From: Desertimonas sp963732335
GTDB lineage: Bacteria; Actinomycetota; Acidimicrobiia; Acidimicrobiales; Ilumatobacteraceae
Assembly (NCBI GenBank): GCA_963732335.1
Contig: CAVSZO010000028.1
Span: 37,889-101,888, forward strand
DNA: 64,000 bases
Reading direction: 5' to 3'
Shown here: positions 49,956 through 58,510 of the stretch, piece by piece
Numbering within the stretch: the first letter of the stretch is position 1
Layout: every line of letters begins with the position of its first letter
Program-made: the position numbers and the translations under genes
The notes under the pieces: generated by a model
The model's database searches: none
Seen by the model: only the letters and a program-made list of their open reading frames with translations
What the model was told of the DNA's origin: nothing

Positions 49956-51186
49956 CCGGCGCGGACGCGAACCGTGCGGCCGACCTCGTCGAGCATGCTG
50001 CGCAAGGTGTCGTAGTCGGGATGACGCATGCGCACCCAGGCGTTGGCCATGTAGCCGGCCTCCACCGGTTGCGTCGGAGTGCCAGGCGGCGGAAGGTGCG
50101 CGTCGATGACCCACTCGCCGTGACGTCGGTGCAGTTCGTCGACGCCGTCGTAGCCGGAGATCGAACCGTCGCGCTCAGGGCGCAGGGCGATCATCCCGGC
50201 GGCGAACTGCCGCGACGGCTCGCCGAAGAGGTGTCCGTGGACGATGGCGTTGGCCCACTCGCGATAGATGTCGATGCCGTTGGCGGCGGCGTACAGGTCC
50301 CACGCCCGAACGCCCGGTGGGCGAGCACCGATCTCGGAGAAGTACAGCCCCTTGGATCCGGCGAACCACTCCATATGTGTTGCAGAGGTGCCGATGCCCA
50401 AGGCGCTGACCACCCGCTGGCCGAGCTCGCGCAGCTTCGGAGTAGCTCGGGTCGTCGAGGCGGTTGGTGGTGACGAACTGCGGCGAGATCCAGCGCGTTC
50501 GCATCGCTTCGAGGACGTTCGGGTAGTAGTGCGTGACGAAGTCGACGGCGACGCGGCCATCGATCGAGATCGTGTCGTAGAACCCCTCGTGTCCGTCGAC
50601 GAATTCCTCGACTGCAACCTCGGCACCCTGATCGACGCCGCTGCGGGCGATCGCCTCGTCGAGCTCGTCGGGGGAATTGACTCGCTCGGCCCCGGACGCA
50701 CCGGCCCCGGCTGCCGGCTTGAGGATGATCGGGAAGCCCACCTCGGCGGCGAAGTCGCGCACGTCGTGGCCGCTGCGCGGTGCGGCCGAACGGGCGCACG
50801 GCACGCCGGCGACGCGCGAGCGCCTCTTTCATCGCCGGCTTGTCACGGCAGAGGTACGTCGTGTGCACCGAGGTTCCGAGGATTCCACATGCCTCCCGGG
50901 CGCGGGCCGCCGCCATCACGTGAGCTTCGATCGTCGCTTCCAGCCGGTCGACCCACAGACGTCCCTGTACCCACCGCACGACGTCGATCAGATGCCCCTC
51001 GTCGACGACGGACGACACCTGCTCGTAGTGGGTGAGCCAGCTCTTGACGTCGTCACCGAGCCAGTCCTTGGGTCGCTCGCCGATGCCGATGACGGTGGCG
51101 CCGACGTCGTGGAGGGCCCGCACGAACTGCTTCTGGTTGTCAGGGAAGCTGGGCTCGAGGAAGATCACATTCACAGGCGGCCCCAT
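49952..51186 (-). CDS. ATP-grasp ligase B (two frameshifts)
   Basis: ATG 51186 or GTG 51174 (MNVIFLEPSFP, closer to its paralogue's start). An N-domain with VRALHDVGATVIGIGERPKD is followed by LCRDKPAMKEAL. After a shift near 50812 come DFAAEVGFPIILKPAAGAGA (ATP lysine), EVAVEEFVDGHEGFYDTISI, and after another near 50440 GIGTSATHMEWFAGSKGLYF and SEIGARPPGVRAWDLYAAA (metal site). About 411 residues. It shares GIGxxHMEW and SEIGARPPG with ligases C and D, so the three are paralogues. It is divergent from ligase C over 44 bases. Confidence 0.85.
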
Positions 51187-51230
51187 GCGTCGGTGTCTAC
51201 GCGTCCATCCGTCCGGTAGTCGGTCCGGAC

Positions 51231-52439
51231 GTGGCGAACATCGTGTTCGTGGCGCCGTACGCGATGGCGGCGACGGTGCGCTTCGTCCGCGCCGTCGCCG
51301 CAGTGCCCGGGGCGCGAGTCGTCGTGATCAGCAGTGATCGCGCCGAGTCGTTCGGTGACGCTCCCATCGCCGGCCACTGGCACCTCGCCGACTGTCTCGA
51401 CGTCGACGCCCTCACCGGCGCCGTGGCCGAGGTCGGCGACCGCGTCGGCGGTATCGACCGCCTGCTCGGCATCCTCGAGAATCTCCAGGTCCAACTCGGC
51501 GACGTGCGCCAGCGTCTGGGCATTCCCGGCATTGGCCCGGACGTCGCCGACAACTTCCGCGACAAGGCGCGGATGAAGGCGGTGTTCGACGCTGCCGGCG
51601 TCCCCTGCGCCCGCAGCCGGCGGGTTGCGTCCGGCCAACAAGCGATCGCCTTCGCCTCCGACGTCGGCTATCCGTTCGTCGCCAAGCCACTCGCTGGCGC
51701 AGGGGCCCGCAACACGTTTCGGGTCGACGGAGATGCCCGCCTCGGCGAGTGGCTGGCGACGTCGCCTCCGAGCGACGCGCAGCCGATGCTCCTCGAGGAG
51801 TTCATGACCGGCCAGGAGTACTCGTTCGACAGCGTGGTGATCGGCGGCGAGATGGTGTGGCACTCGATCAGCCGCTACCTGCCGAGCCCCCTCGACGTGC
51901 TCGAGCACCCGTGGATCCAGTGGTGCGTGCTGCTGCCGCGGCGGCTCGACGATCACGGCGACATCGCCGCCACCGCCGGCCGGGCGTTGGAGGCGCTTGG
52001 TCTGCGCGATGGGCTGTCGCACATGGAGTGGTTCAGACGGCCCGACGGGACCATCGCCATCTCGGAGGTCGGGGCGCGACCACCTGGGTCGCAGTTCATG
52101 ACGTTGATGTCGTACGCCCACGACACCGATCTGTACGCCGCCTGGGCCCGACTCGCCGTCGACGACGTCTTCGATCCGCCGCAGCGTTCCTTCGCCTGCG
52201 GCGGCGCCTACCTGCGGGCCCAGGGCACCGGCCGCACGATCGTCGCCATCGAGGGGCTCGACCGCGTGAGCGAGGCGACCAGGTCACGAGTCGTCGAGGT
52301 CAGCCTCCCGCTGGCGCGGGCAGCACCGACCGGCACATACGACGGCGACGGCTACATCGTGGTCCGCGATCCCGACACGGGACCTGTCGAGGCGGCGCTG
52401 AACGAGATCATCTCCACCGTTCGGGTGGAGGTGGCGTGA
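51231..52439 (+). CDS. ATP-grasp ligase C
   Basis: 402 residues, intact, GTG start. N-domain MANIVFVAPYAMAATVRFVR, the dinucleotide-like site VVVISSDRAESFG, ATP lysine K152 in GYPFVAKPLAGAGARN, MLLEEFMTGQEYSFDSV (acid), LSHMEWFRRPDGTIAISEVG and ARPPGSQFMTLMSYAHDTD (metal-binding C-terminal site). This is the carbamoyl-phosphate-synthase-like/DdlB-like ATP-grasp arrangement of carboxylate-amine ligases. Its TGA overlaps the ligase D ATG (TGATG), so both come from one transcript. Confidence 0.9.
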   Translation: MANIVFVAPYAMAATVRFVRAVAAVPGARVVVISSDRAESFGDAPIAGHWHLADCLDVDALTGAVAEVGDRVGGIDRLLGILENLQVQLGDVRQRLGIPGIGPDVADNFRDKARMKAVFDAAGVPCARSRRVASGQQAIAFASDVGYPFVAKPLAGAGARNTFRVDGDARLGEWLATSPPSDAQPMLLEEFMTGQEYSFDSVVIGGEMVWHSISRYLPSPLDVLEHPWIQWCVLLPRRLDDHGDIAATAGRALEALGLRDGLSHMEWFRRPDGTIAISEVGARPPGSQFMTLMSYAHDTDLYAAWARLAVDDVFDPPQRSFACGGAYLRAQGTGRTIVAIEGLDRVSEATRSRVVEVSLPLARAAPTGTYDGDGYIVVRDPDTGPVEAALNEIISTVRVEVA

Positions 52440-53656
52440 TGGACGTCGTCTTCCTCGGACCGTCGTACCCGAGTGACATGCCGCTGTTCACCCGCGGGCT
52501 GGCGAGCGTCGGGGCGACGGTGATCGGCGTCGGTGACCAGCAAGCCGACGCCCTGCCTCATCGTGTGCGCGAGGCCCTCACCGACTACGTGCGTATCGAC
52601 AACTGGTTCGACGAGGAGGCCACGGTGGGGATTGTGTTGCGCTCGTTGAAGGGACGCAACGTCGACCTCGTCGAGGCGCTCTGGGAGCCGCTCGTCGTGA
52701 CCGCGGCACGGCTGCGCGAGGCGATCGGGGTGCCCGGTCTGAACGTACGTCAGGCGATGACGTTCCGTGACAAGGGGCTGATGAAGGAGCAGGTCGAGGC
52801 CGCGGGCATTCGCACGCCGCGCTCGGAGCGATCGACAACGGCCGATGGATGCCGAGCAGCCTCCTCCGCGATCGGCTACCCGGTCATCATCAAGCCGATC
52901 TCCGGGGCCGGCTCGATGGACACCTACCGGATCGAGAACGATGGCGAGTTGGAAGCGGCGCTCGCCCGCCTCGGCAGTGTTCCCGAGGTCAGCGTCGAGG
53001 AGTTCATCGACGGCGACGAGTTCACCTACGACACGATCTGCGCCGCCGGCAACATCTTCCTCGAGAACATCTGCGAGTACCGCCCGCGCCCGCTCGTCGG
53101 CAAGCAGGTCGAGTGGATCAGCCAGCAGATCTTCGCCCTTTCCGATCACGCCGGCCCCGGGCTCGCCGGAGGCTTGCGGATGGGCCGCGACGTGATCGCG
53201 GCGATGGGTTTCACGAGCGGGTTCACCCACATGGAGTGGTACCGCACCGCGCAAGGCGAGGTCGTCTTCGGCGAGATCGGAGCGCGGGCGCCGGGGGCCC
53301 GGATCACCGACATGATCAACTACAGCTGCGACACCGACGTGTTCACCGGCTGGGCCGAGGCTGTGTGCCACGGCACGTTCAGCCAGCCGACCGAGCGCCG
53401 CTACAACGTGGCGATGATCGTCAAGCGGGCTCAGGGTGACGGAAGGATCACCCACGTCGAGGGCCTTGGTCATCTCCTCGCCGAGCTCGGCGACCACGTC
53501 GTCAACGTCGACCTTGTCGACGTCGGGCAGCCGCGCCGGGATTGGCGCCAGACCGTGCTTTCGGACGGCTACGTCGTCGTCCGCCACCCCGACCTCGCCA
53601 CGACGGTCGACATGGCCAACCGCTTCGCCGTCGAGCTCAACCTCTACGCCGGCTGA
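52439..53656 (+). CDS. ATP-grasp ligase D
   Basis: 405 residues, intact, ATG 52439 within the upstream stop. MDVVFLGPSYPSDMPLFTRG resembles the start of ligase B. ATP lysine K152 lies in GYPVIIKPISGAGSMDTYRI, the acid strand in VSVEEFIDGDEFTYDTICA, and metal residues Glu266 and Glu279 in THMEWYRTAQGEVVFGEIGA. The C-terminal barrel has VFTGWAEAVCHGTFSQPTER. The closest paralogue in the window is ligase B, by the shared GATVIGIG/GVG and HMEW patterns. A strong terminator follows at 53675-53717. Confidence 0.9.
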   Translation: MDVVFLGPSYPSDMPLFTRGLASVGATVIGVGDQQADALPHRVREALTDYVRIDNWFDEEATVGIVLRSLKGRNVDLVEALWEPLVVTAARLREAIGVPGLNVRQAMTFRDKGLMKEQVEAAGIRTPRSERSTTADGCRAASSAIGYPVIIKPISGAGSMDTYRIENDGELEAALARLGSVPEVSVEEFIDGDEFTYDTICAAGNIFLENICEYRPRPLVGKQVEWISQQIFALSDHAGPGLAGGLRMGRDVIAAMGFTSGFTHMEWYRTAQGEVVFGEIGARAPGARITDMINYSCDTDVFTGWAEAVCHGTFSQPTERRYNVAMIVKRAQGDGRITHVEGLGHLLAELGDHVVNVDLVDVGQPRRDWRQTVLSDGYVVVRHPDLATTVDMANRFAVELNLYAG

Positions 53657-53674
53657 GGTCCGTCCAGGAGCGAT

Positions 53675-53717
53675 CTGCGGAGCGAGGTGCACCGATTTCG
53701 TGCACCTCGCTCTGCAG
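53675..53717. terminator. Hairpin terminator after ligase D
   Basis: CTGCGGAGCGAGGTGCAC pairs with GTGCACCTCGCTCTGCAG (17 of 18) around CGATTTC, 18 bases after the stop. Confidence 0.85.
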
Positions 53718-53753
53718 AACGGCGCGGCGACCCGGCGGATAGCGTCCGCCGGG

Positions 53754-54269
53754 ATGACCGTGCACGAGCGGCCGTTCGGCCGCTACCTCGAGGACTTCGT
53801 CGTCGGCGACGTCTATCGCCACTGGCCGGGCAAGACGATCACCGAGTACGACGACCATCTGTTCTGCATGATCACGATGAACCATCACCCGTTGCACACC
53901 AACGACTGGTTCGCCGGCGAGAGCGTGCAGGGGCGCAACGTCGTGGTCGGCAACCTCGTCTACTCGCTGGTGCTCGGGATGAGCGTGCCCGACGTCTCCG
54001 GTGCGGCCATCGCCAACCTCGAGGTGGAGACGCTGCAGCACAAGTTCCCGACGTTCCACGGCGACACGATCCACGCCGAGACGCGGGTGCTCGACGTCAA
54101 GGCATCGACGTCCAAACCCGACCGGGGCATCGTCACCGTCGAGACCAAGGGGTTCAACCAGGACGGTCAGGAGGTCTGCTACTTCCGCCGCCGGGTGATG
54201 GTGTGGAAGCGCGACGCCGCCCCCGGGCGCAAGCGCCCCTACGACGGCATCGACGTCTGGGCGGACTAG
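53754..54269 (+). CDS. MaoC-family dehydratase, mesaconyl-CoA-hydratase-like
   Basis: 171 residues, ATG 53754. It has HERPFGRYLEDFVVGDVYRH, TITEYDDHLFCMITMNHHPL, GRNVVVGNLVYSLVLGMSV and FPTFHGDTIHAETRVLD, the single hotdog repeat of mesaconyl-CoA hydratase-like MaoC proteins with a catalytic Asp/His set in YDDHLFCMITMNHH. It should add water to mesaconyl-CoA or a related enoyl-CoA to give beta-methylmalyl-CoA. Two CoA-ester lyases, expected next in such a pathway, lie 1 kb downstream beyond mutY. Confidence 0.88.
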   Translation: MTVHERPFGRYLEDFVVGDVYRHWPGKTITEYDDHLFCMITMNHHPLHTNDWFAGESVQGRNVVVGNLVYSLVLGMSVPDVSGAAIANLEVETLQHKFPTFHGDTIHAETRVLDVKASTSKPDRGIVTVETKGFNQDGQEVCYFRRRVMVWKRDAAPGRKRPYDGIDVWAD

Positions 54270-54316
54270 CAACGGCACGGACCCGACGGCGCCATCGACC
54301 CGTAACGTCTCGCTGC

Positions 54317-55141
54317 GTGGAGTCGCTCGAGCCCGGCGCCGTGCTCGCCTGGGGGTTGCCGCGGCTGCGCGACCTGCCTTGGCGCAACACCCGCGACCCC
54401 TGGCAGATCCTCGTCGCCGAGGTGATGCTGCAACAGACCCAGGCCGAACGAGTCGTTCCCAAGTGGCGGGCGTTCCTCGCCGCCTTCCCCACCCCACGCT
54501 CGTGCGCCGACGCCTCGCTGGGCGACGTCCTGCGACTGTGGCAGGGACTCGGCTACCCGCGGCGGGCGCGCAACCTGCACGATGCCGCCACGACGATCGT
54601 CGAGCTCCACGGCGGCGACATCCCCGACGATCTCGCCGCCCTGCTCGACCTGCCCGGTGTCGGCCCGTACACCGCCCGGGCCGTGCGCGTGTTCGCGTTC
54701 GAGCGTGACGAAGCCGTCGTCGAGACGAACATCGCCCGCCTGCTCGCCCGCGTCGCCGGTGAGCGGCTGACGGCGAAGCGTGTCCAGGAGGCCGCCGACG
54801 CCCTCGTCCCGGCCGGCGACGGGTGGGCGTGGAACCAAGTACTGATGGATCTCGGCGCCACGGTCTGCCGTCCGATCCCAGGCTGTGTCGAGTGCCCGGT
54901 AATGACGAGCTGCACGTGGAATCGCGCCGGTCATCACGAGCCCGACCCGGCGCTCGGATCGGCGGGTGTCAGCGCCCGCCAGGCACGTTTCGAGGGCAGC
55001 GACCGGCAAGCACGCGGTCGGGTTCTGCATGCGCTCACGCTCGGCCCGTCGCCTGCCGACAGGTTCGCGGCGCGCATCGTCGACGGCCTGGTCGCCGACC
55101 GTCTCGTCGTGCGCGATCGGGGCACCCTCCGCCTTCCGTAG
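54317..55141 (+). CDS. mutY: A/G-specific adenine glycosylase MutY (short form)
   Basis: 274 residues, GTG 54317. VAEVMLQQTQAERVVPKW has the catalytic Glu and the QQT motif, LDLPGVGPYTARAVRVFAF the helix-hairpin-helix, and CRPIPGCVECPVMTSC the Fe-S cysteines, with five instead of six residues in the first gap. At the place of the second catalytic residue (Asp138 in E. coli, LDGNVKRV) the sequence reads VVETNIARL, so Glu replaces Asp. There is no MutT-like C-terminal domain. It repairs A paired with 8-oxo-G. Confidence 0.93.
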   Translation: MESLEPGAVLAWGLPRLRDLPWRNTRDPWQILVAEVMLQQTQAERVVPKWRAFLAAFPTPRSCADASLGDVLRLWQGLGYPRRARNLHDAATTIVELHGGDIPDDLAALLDLPGVGPYTARAVRVFAFERDEAVVETNIARLLARVAGERLTAKRVQEAADALVPAGDGWAWNQVLMDLGATVCRPIPGCVECPVMTSCTWNRAGHHEPDPALGSAGVSARQARFEGSDRQARGRVLHALTLGPSPADRFAARIVDGLVADRLVVRDRGTLRLP

Positions 55142-55185
55142 CGGTCACCGGCGTTTCGCCAGCACGGTCGTACGCTGACGCCCCG

Positions 55186-56235
55186 ATGCGACCGCCCAGG
55201 GACTTCTTCCGCCCGCTCGCCGCCGGAGCTCCCGAACCGGTGCGCGAGATTCCGGTCCGGCCGTCGCGGATGATCCACTTCTTGCCGCCGTCGAATCCGA
55301 AGATGGTGGCCAAGGTGCCGGCGATCGCCCCAACGGTCGACGTCCTACTGGCCAACCTCGAGGATGGCGTGGCGGCCAGCGACAAGGAGGCTGCGCGCGC
55401 CGGACTGGTCGAGATCGGCAAGGCCTGGACCCACAACGACACGCAGTTCTGGACGCGGGTCAACGCGCTGGACTCGCCTTGGGTGCTCGACGACCTCGTC
55501 GCGGCCGTCACCGAGATCGGCGATCGCCTCGATGTCATCATGATCCCCAAGGTCGAGGGCCCTGAAGACATCCACTACGCCGACCGGCTTGTCGCCCAGC
55601 TCGAAGCCAAGGCCGGGGTCAGCCGTCCGATCCTCCTCCATGCAATCCTCGAGACGGCCCGCGGAGTCGCCAACGTCGAGTCGATCTGCGCGGCGTCGCC
55701 ACGGATGCATGGCCTCAGCCTCGGTCCCGCCGATCTCGCCGCCAACCGCCGGATGAAGACGACTCGAGTCGGCGGGGGGCACCCCGGCTATCTCGTGCGC
55801 GCCGACCCCGACCCCGATCGGCCCGAATCGCCGCGACCGACCTACCAGCAGGATCTCTGGCACTACACGATCGCCCGGATGGTCGACGCCTGTGTCACCT
55901 ACGGCGTGCTTCCCCACTACGGCCCGTTCGGCGACATCGCCGACACCGTCGCCTGCGAGGACCAGTTCCGCAACGCCTACCTCCTCGGATGCGTCGGCGC
56001 CTGGAGCCTCCACCCGTCGCAGATCGACATCGCCAAGCGCGTGTTCAGCCCCGACCCGGCCGACGTCGCCCACGCCGTGCGGGTGATCGAGGCGATGGGC
56101 GATGGCACTGGCGCGATCATGCTCGACGGCAAGATGGAAGACGACGCCTCGGTGAAGCAGTGCAGGGTGGTCGTCGAGCTCGCCGGCCAGCTCGCGGCGC
56201 GTGATCCCGAGCTCGCCGAACGATACGCGTTGTGA
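55186..56235 (+). CDS. CoA-ester lyase, HpcH/HpaI-CitE type (malyl/beta-methylmalyl-CoA lyase-like)
   Basis: 349 residues, ATG 55186. It contains MIHFLPPSNPKMVAKVPAIA, LLANLEDGVAASDKEAARAG (catalytic region), WTRVNALDSPWVLDDLVAAV, ILLHAILETARGVANVESIC and GLSLGPADLAANRRMKT, with acidic metal ligands in LETARGV. This class of C-C lyase cleaves or forms malyl-, citramalyl- or methylmalyl-CoA. Its TGA overlaps the next GTG. The pair with a mesaconyl-CoA-hydratase-like gene suggests glyoxylate plus acetyl- or propionyl-CoA exchange (inference). Confidence 0.9.
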   Translation: MRPPRDFFRPLAAGAPEPVREIPVRPSRMIHFLPPSNPKMVAKVPAIAPTVDVLLANLEDGVAASDKEAARAGLVEIGKAWTHNDTQFWTRVNALDSPWVLDDLVAAVTEIGDRLDVIMIPKVEGPEDIHYADRLVAQLEAKAGVSRPILLHAILETARGVANVESICAASPRMHGLSLGPADLAANRRMKTTRVGGGHPGYLVRADPDPDRPESPRPTYQQDLWHYTIARMVDACVTYGVLPHYGPFGDIADTVACEDQFRNAYLLGCVGAWSLHPSQIDIAKRVFSPDPADVAHAVRVIEAMGDGTGAIMLDGKMEDDASVKQCRVVVELAGQLAARDPELAERYAL

Positions 56236-57092
56236 CCGAACTTCTGCGCTCCGTCCTCTACATGCCCGCGGCCAACGAGCGGGCGTTGGAGAAGGCCAAG
56301 TCGATTCGGTGCGACGCGATCATCTTCGATCTCGAGGATGCTGTTGCCCCGGACGCCAAGCCCGAGGCTCGTGACCGTGCCGTCGCCGCCGTCAGATCAG
56401 GTGCCTACGGCCGTCGCCAACTGACGATCCGCTGCAACGGGCTGGCCACGGCATGGGGGAGTGACGATCTTGACCGGGCCGCTACGGCACGACCCGCTGC
56501 GGTGGTGATCCCCAAGGTTGACTCGCTGGCCACGCTCGACGAAGTTGCTGCCCGACTCGACGCCGGCGCAGCCGCCGAGACATCGATCTGGGCGATGATC
56601 GAGACGCCGACAGCAATCTTCGATGTCCGCGGCATCGCCGCCCACCCTCGCGTGAGCGCCCTCGTGATCGGCACCAACGATCTCGCCCGCGAGCTGCGCG
56701 CGCCCCTCGGCGTCGCCGGCCGCACCAACCTGATCCCGTACCTGGCGGTGGCTGTCCTGGCTGCCCGCGAAGCCGGCAAGCTGATCATCGACGGCGTGTT
56801 CAACGACGTGCGCGATGTCGAGGGCTTCGCTGCCGAGTGCAGGCAGGGCGTCGAGATGGGGTTCGACGGCAAGACGCTGATCCACCCCGATCAGGTCGAG
56901 CCGGCCAACGCGGCCTGGACGCCGTCGGCAGAGGACGTCGAGCAGGCCAGCCGCGTGATCGAGGCATACGCCGCCGCCGCGGCCGAGGGTCGCGGTGTCG
57001 TCACCGTCGACGGACGCATGGTCGAGGCGCTCCATGTGGAGAACGCCGGGCGCACGCTGGACATCGTCGAAGCGATCGCCTCCGTCTCGTGA
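56232..57092 (+). CDS. CoA-ester lyase, CitE-like (second copy)
   Basis: 286 residues, GTG 56232 overlapping the upstream TGA. RSVLYMPAANERALEKAKSI, AIIFDLEDAVAPDAKPEARD (Glu/Asp site), AAVVIPKVDS, IWAMIETPTAIFDVRGIAAH and LVIGTNDLARELRAP define the citrate-lyase-beta-like family. It ends with GFDGKTLIHPDQVEPANAAW, a typical C-terminal lid. It may be a (3S)-malyl-CoA thioesterase or citramalyl-CoA lyase partner of the preceding gene. A complex hairpin follows. Confidence 0.9.
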   Translation: MTELLRSVLYMPAANERALEKAKSIRCDAIIFDLEDAVAPDAKPEARDRAVAAVRSGAYGRRQLTIRCNGLATAWGSDDLDRAATARPAAVVIPKVDSLATLDEVAARLDAGAAAETSIWAMIETPTAIFDVRGIAAHPRVSALVIGTNDLARELRAPLGVAGRTNLIPYLAVAVLAAREAGKLIIDGVFNDVRDVEGFAAECRQGVEMGFDGKTLIHPDQVEPANAAWTPSAEDVEQASRVIEAYAAAAAEGRGVVTVDGRMVEALHVENAGRTLDIVEAIASVS

Positions 57093-57095
57093 CGA

Positions 57096-57173
57096 CTTGG
57101 AGTGTTTGCTGCATCGGAGTGTTTCCTTCGGGACGTGTGCACACGTGGCACTCCAAGAGCAGGAAACACTCCG
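57096..57173. terminator. Complex dyad region after the CoA-lyase operon
   Basis: CTTGGAGTG (57096-57104) can pair with CACTCCAAG (57150-57158); CGGAGTGTTTCCT (57115-57127) can pair with AGGAAACACTCCG (57161-57173). Inside is the perfect palindrome ACGTGTGCACACGT (57133-57146). The first two pairings exclude each other topologically unless a pseudoknot forms. Confidence 0.6.
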
Positions 57174-57277
57174 ACGAAGGCTGCGACCGACGTCACGGTC
57201 ATCCGACGTTTACACCGTCGATACCGTGCACGTACCCTGTGGAAGCGATCTATGGCAAATGTTCGGGGGCCCGTTAG

Positions 57278-58114
57278 GTGATCGTCACTTTCTACGGCGT
57301 GCGCGGATCGACACCGTGCCAGAGCGACGACGTCGCCCGCCACGGCGGCAACACCGCCTGCGTATCGGTGGAGTCCCCCGGGGAACGACCGCTGTTGTTC
57401 GACCTCGGCACGGGTTTGCGGTACTACGCCGAAACGATGGCTGCCGACGAGCTGTTCGACGGCACCTGCCTGCTCAGTCACCTGCACTGGGACCACGTAC
57501 AGGGACTGCCGTTCTTCAAGCCGCTGCTGCGCAGCGGCGCCCGCCTGTCGATCCATGCCCCCTCGCAGTTCGACGGGCGCCATCCGGGCGAGGTCCTGCT
57601 GAACACGATCTGCCCGCCGCTGTTCCCGATCTCGCTCGACGAGTTCAACGGCGACGTCACGATCCATTGTGCCAAGCCGGAGTTCTCGGTCGGCTCGTAC
57701 GTCGTTCATTCCGGCGCGGTGCCGCACAACGGACCGATGGCGGGCTACCGCGTCGAGCGTGCCGACCTCAGCGTCACCTACATCAGCGACCATCAGCAGC
57801 CAGACGACCCAACCAAGATCGCCGAGACGGTGCTCGAGCTCTGCCGCGGGGTCGATTTGCTGATCCACGACGCGCAGTACACGCCGAGCGAGTTCGAGCA
57901 GAAGCGGACGTGGGGGCACTGCACGGTCGAGTACGCGGTGTCGGTGGCGATCGCCGCCGGCGTCAAGCGGCTGGCGCTGTTCCACCACGATCCGTACCAC
58001 GACGACGACATGATCGAACGGATGACGACCGCGGCGCAGCACTGCGGCGCGGCTCACGGGATCGAGGTCTTTGCCGCCACGGAAGGCACTTCCGTCGACC
58101 TCACCGCTGCGTGA
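57278..58114 (+). CDS. MBL-fold metallo-hydrolase
   Basis: 278 residues, intact. The strand start MIVTFYGVRGSTPCQSDD and the metal motif LSHLHWDHVQGLPFFKPL (HxHxDH), then HSGAVPHNGPMAGYRV (His), VTYISDHQQPDDPTK (Asp) and LALFHHDPYHDDDMIERM (last His) are all present. GVRGSTPCQS...GGNTACV is typical of the cAMP-phosphodiesterase or PqqB/RNase-Z-like branch that often acts in signalling. The true substrate is unknown. Just upstream is the hairpin region; a MauE-like gene follows after six bases. Confidence 0.92.
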   Translation: MIVTFYGVRGSTPCQSDDVARHGGNTACVSVESPGERPLLFDLGTGLRYYAETMAADELFDGTCLLSHLHWDHVQGLPFFKPLLRSGARLSIHAPSQFDGRHPGEVLLNTICPPLFPISLDEFNGDVTIHCAKPEFSVGSYVVHSGAVPHNGPMAGYRVERADLSVTYISDHQQPDDPTKIAETVLELCRGVDLLIHDAQYTPSEFEQKRTWGHCTVEYAVSVAIAAGVKRLALFHHDPYHDDDMIERMTTAAQHCGAAHGIEVFAATEGTSVDLTAA

Positions 58115-58120
58115 GCAGAC

Positions 58121-58510
58121 TTGCTCGATGCGACGACGGTTTCTGACGTCGCACGCGTCGTTCTCGGCGCCGCCCTGGTTGTCGCCGCTGTGGCCAAGAT
58201 CGCCACTGGAGCGGGGTGGGTTGGTCAGGCTGCCGGGCTTGGCGTGCCGCGACCAATCGCCATCGCCTTGCCGTGGTTCGAGCTGATCGTCGGGTCGGCG
58301 GTGCTCGCCGGCCTCGCCGAGCCTTGGCCGAGCGTGGTCGCCGTGGTTCTCCTCGCCGCATTCACGGCGTGGATCGTCGGCCGCCTTGCACGCGGGCAGC
58401 ACCCGCCCTGTGCCTGCTTCGGCTCGCTGTCGGCTGCCCCGCTGTCCTGGTGGCACGCGGCACGCAACGGCGTCCTGATCCTCCTCGGAGTGCTCGCCGC
58501 TATCCCTTGA
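58121..58510 (+). CDS. MauE/DoxX-like membrane protein
   Basis: 129 residues, TTG start at 58121 (weak choice, but no ATG fits the frame). Four hydrophobic segments carry ARVVLGAALVVAAVAKIATG, LPWFELIVGSAVLAGL and the Cys motif PPCACFGSL in a loop, which is common in MauE-type redox membrane proteins that help make disulfides or cofactors in secreted enzymes. It overlaps the convergent permease gene end by 11 bases. Confidence 0.8.
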   Translation: MLDATTVSDVARVVLGAALVVAAVAKIATGAGWVGQAAGLGVPRPIAIALPWFELIVGSAVLAGLAEPWPSVVAVVLLAAFTAWIVGRLARGQHPPCACFGSLSAAPLSWWHAARNGVLILLGVLAAIP

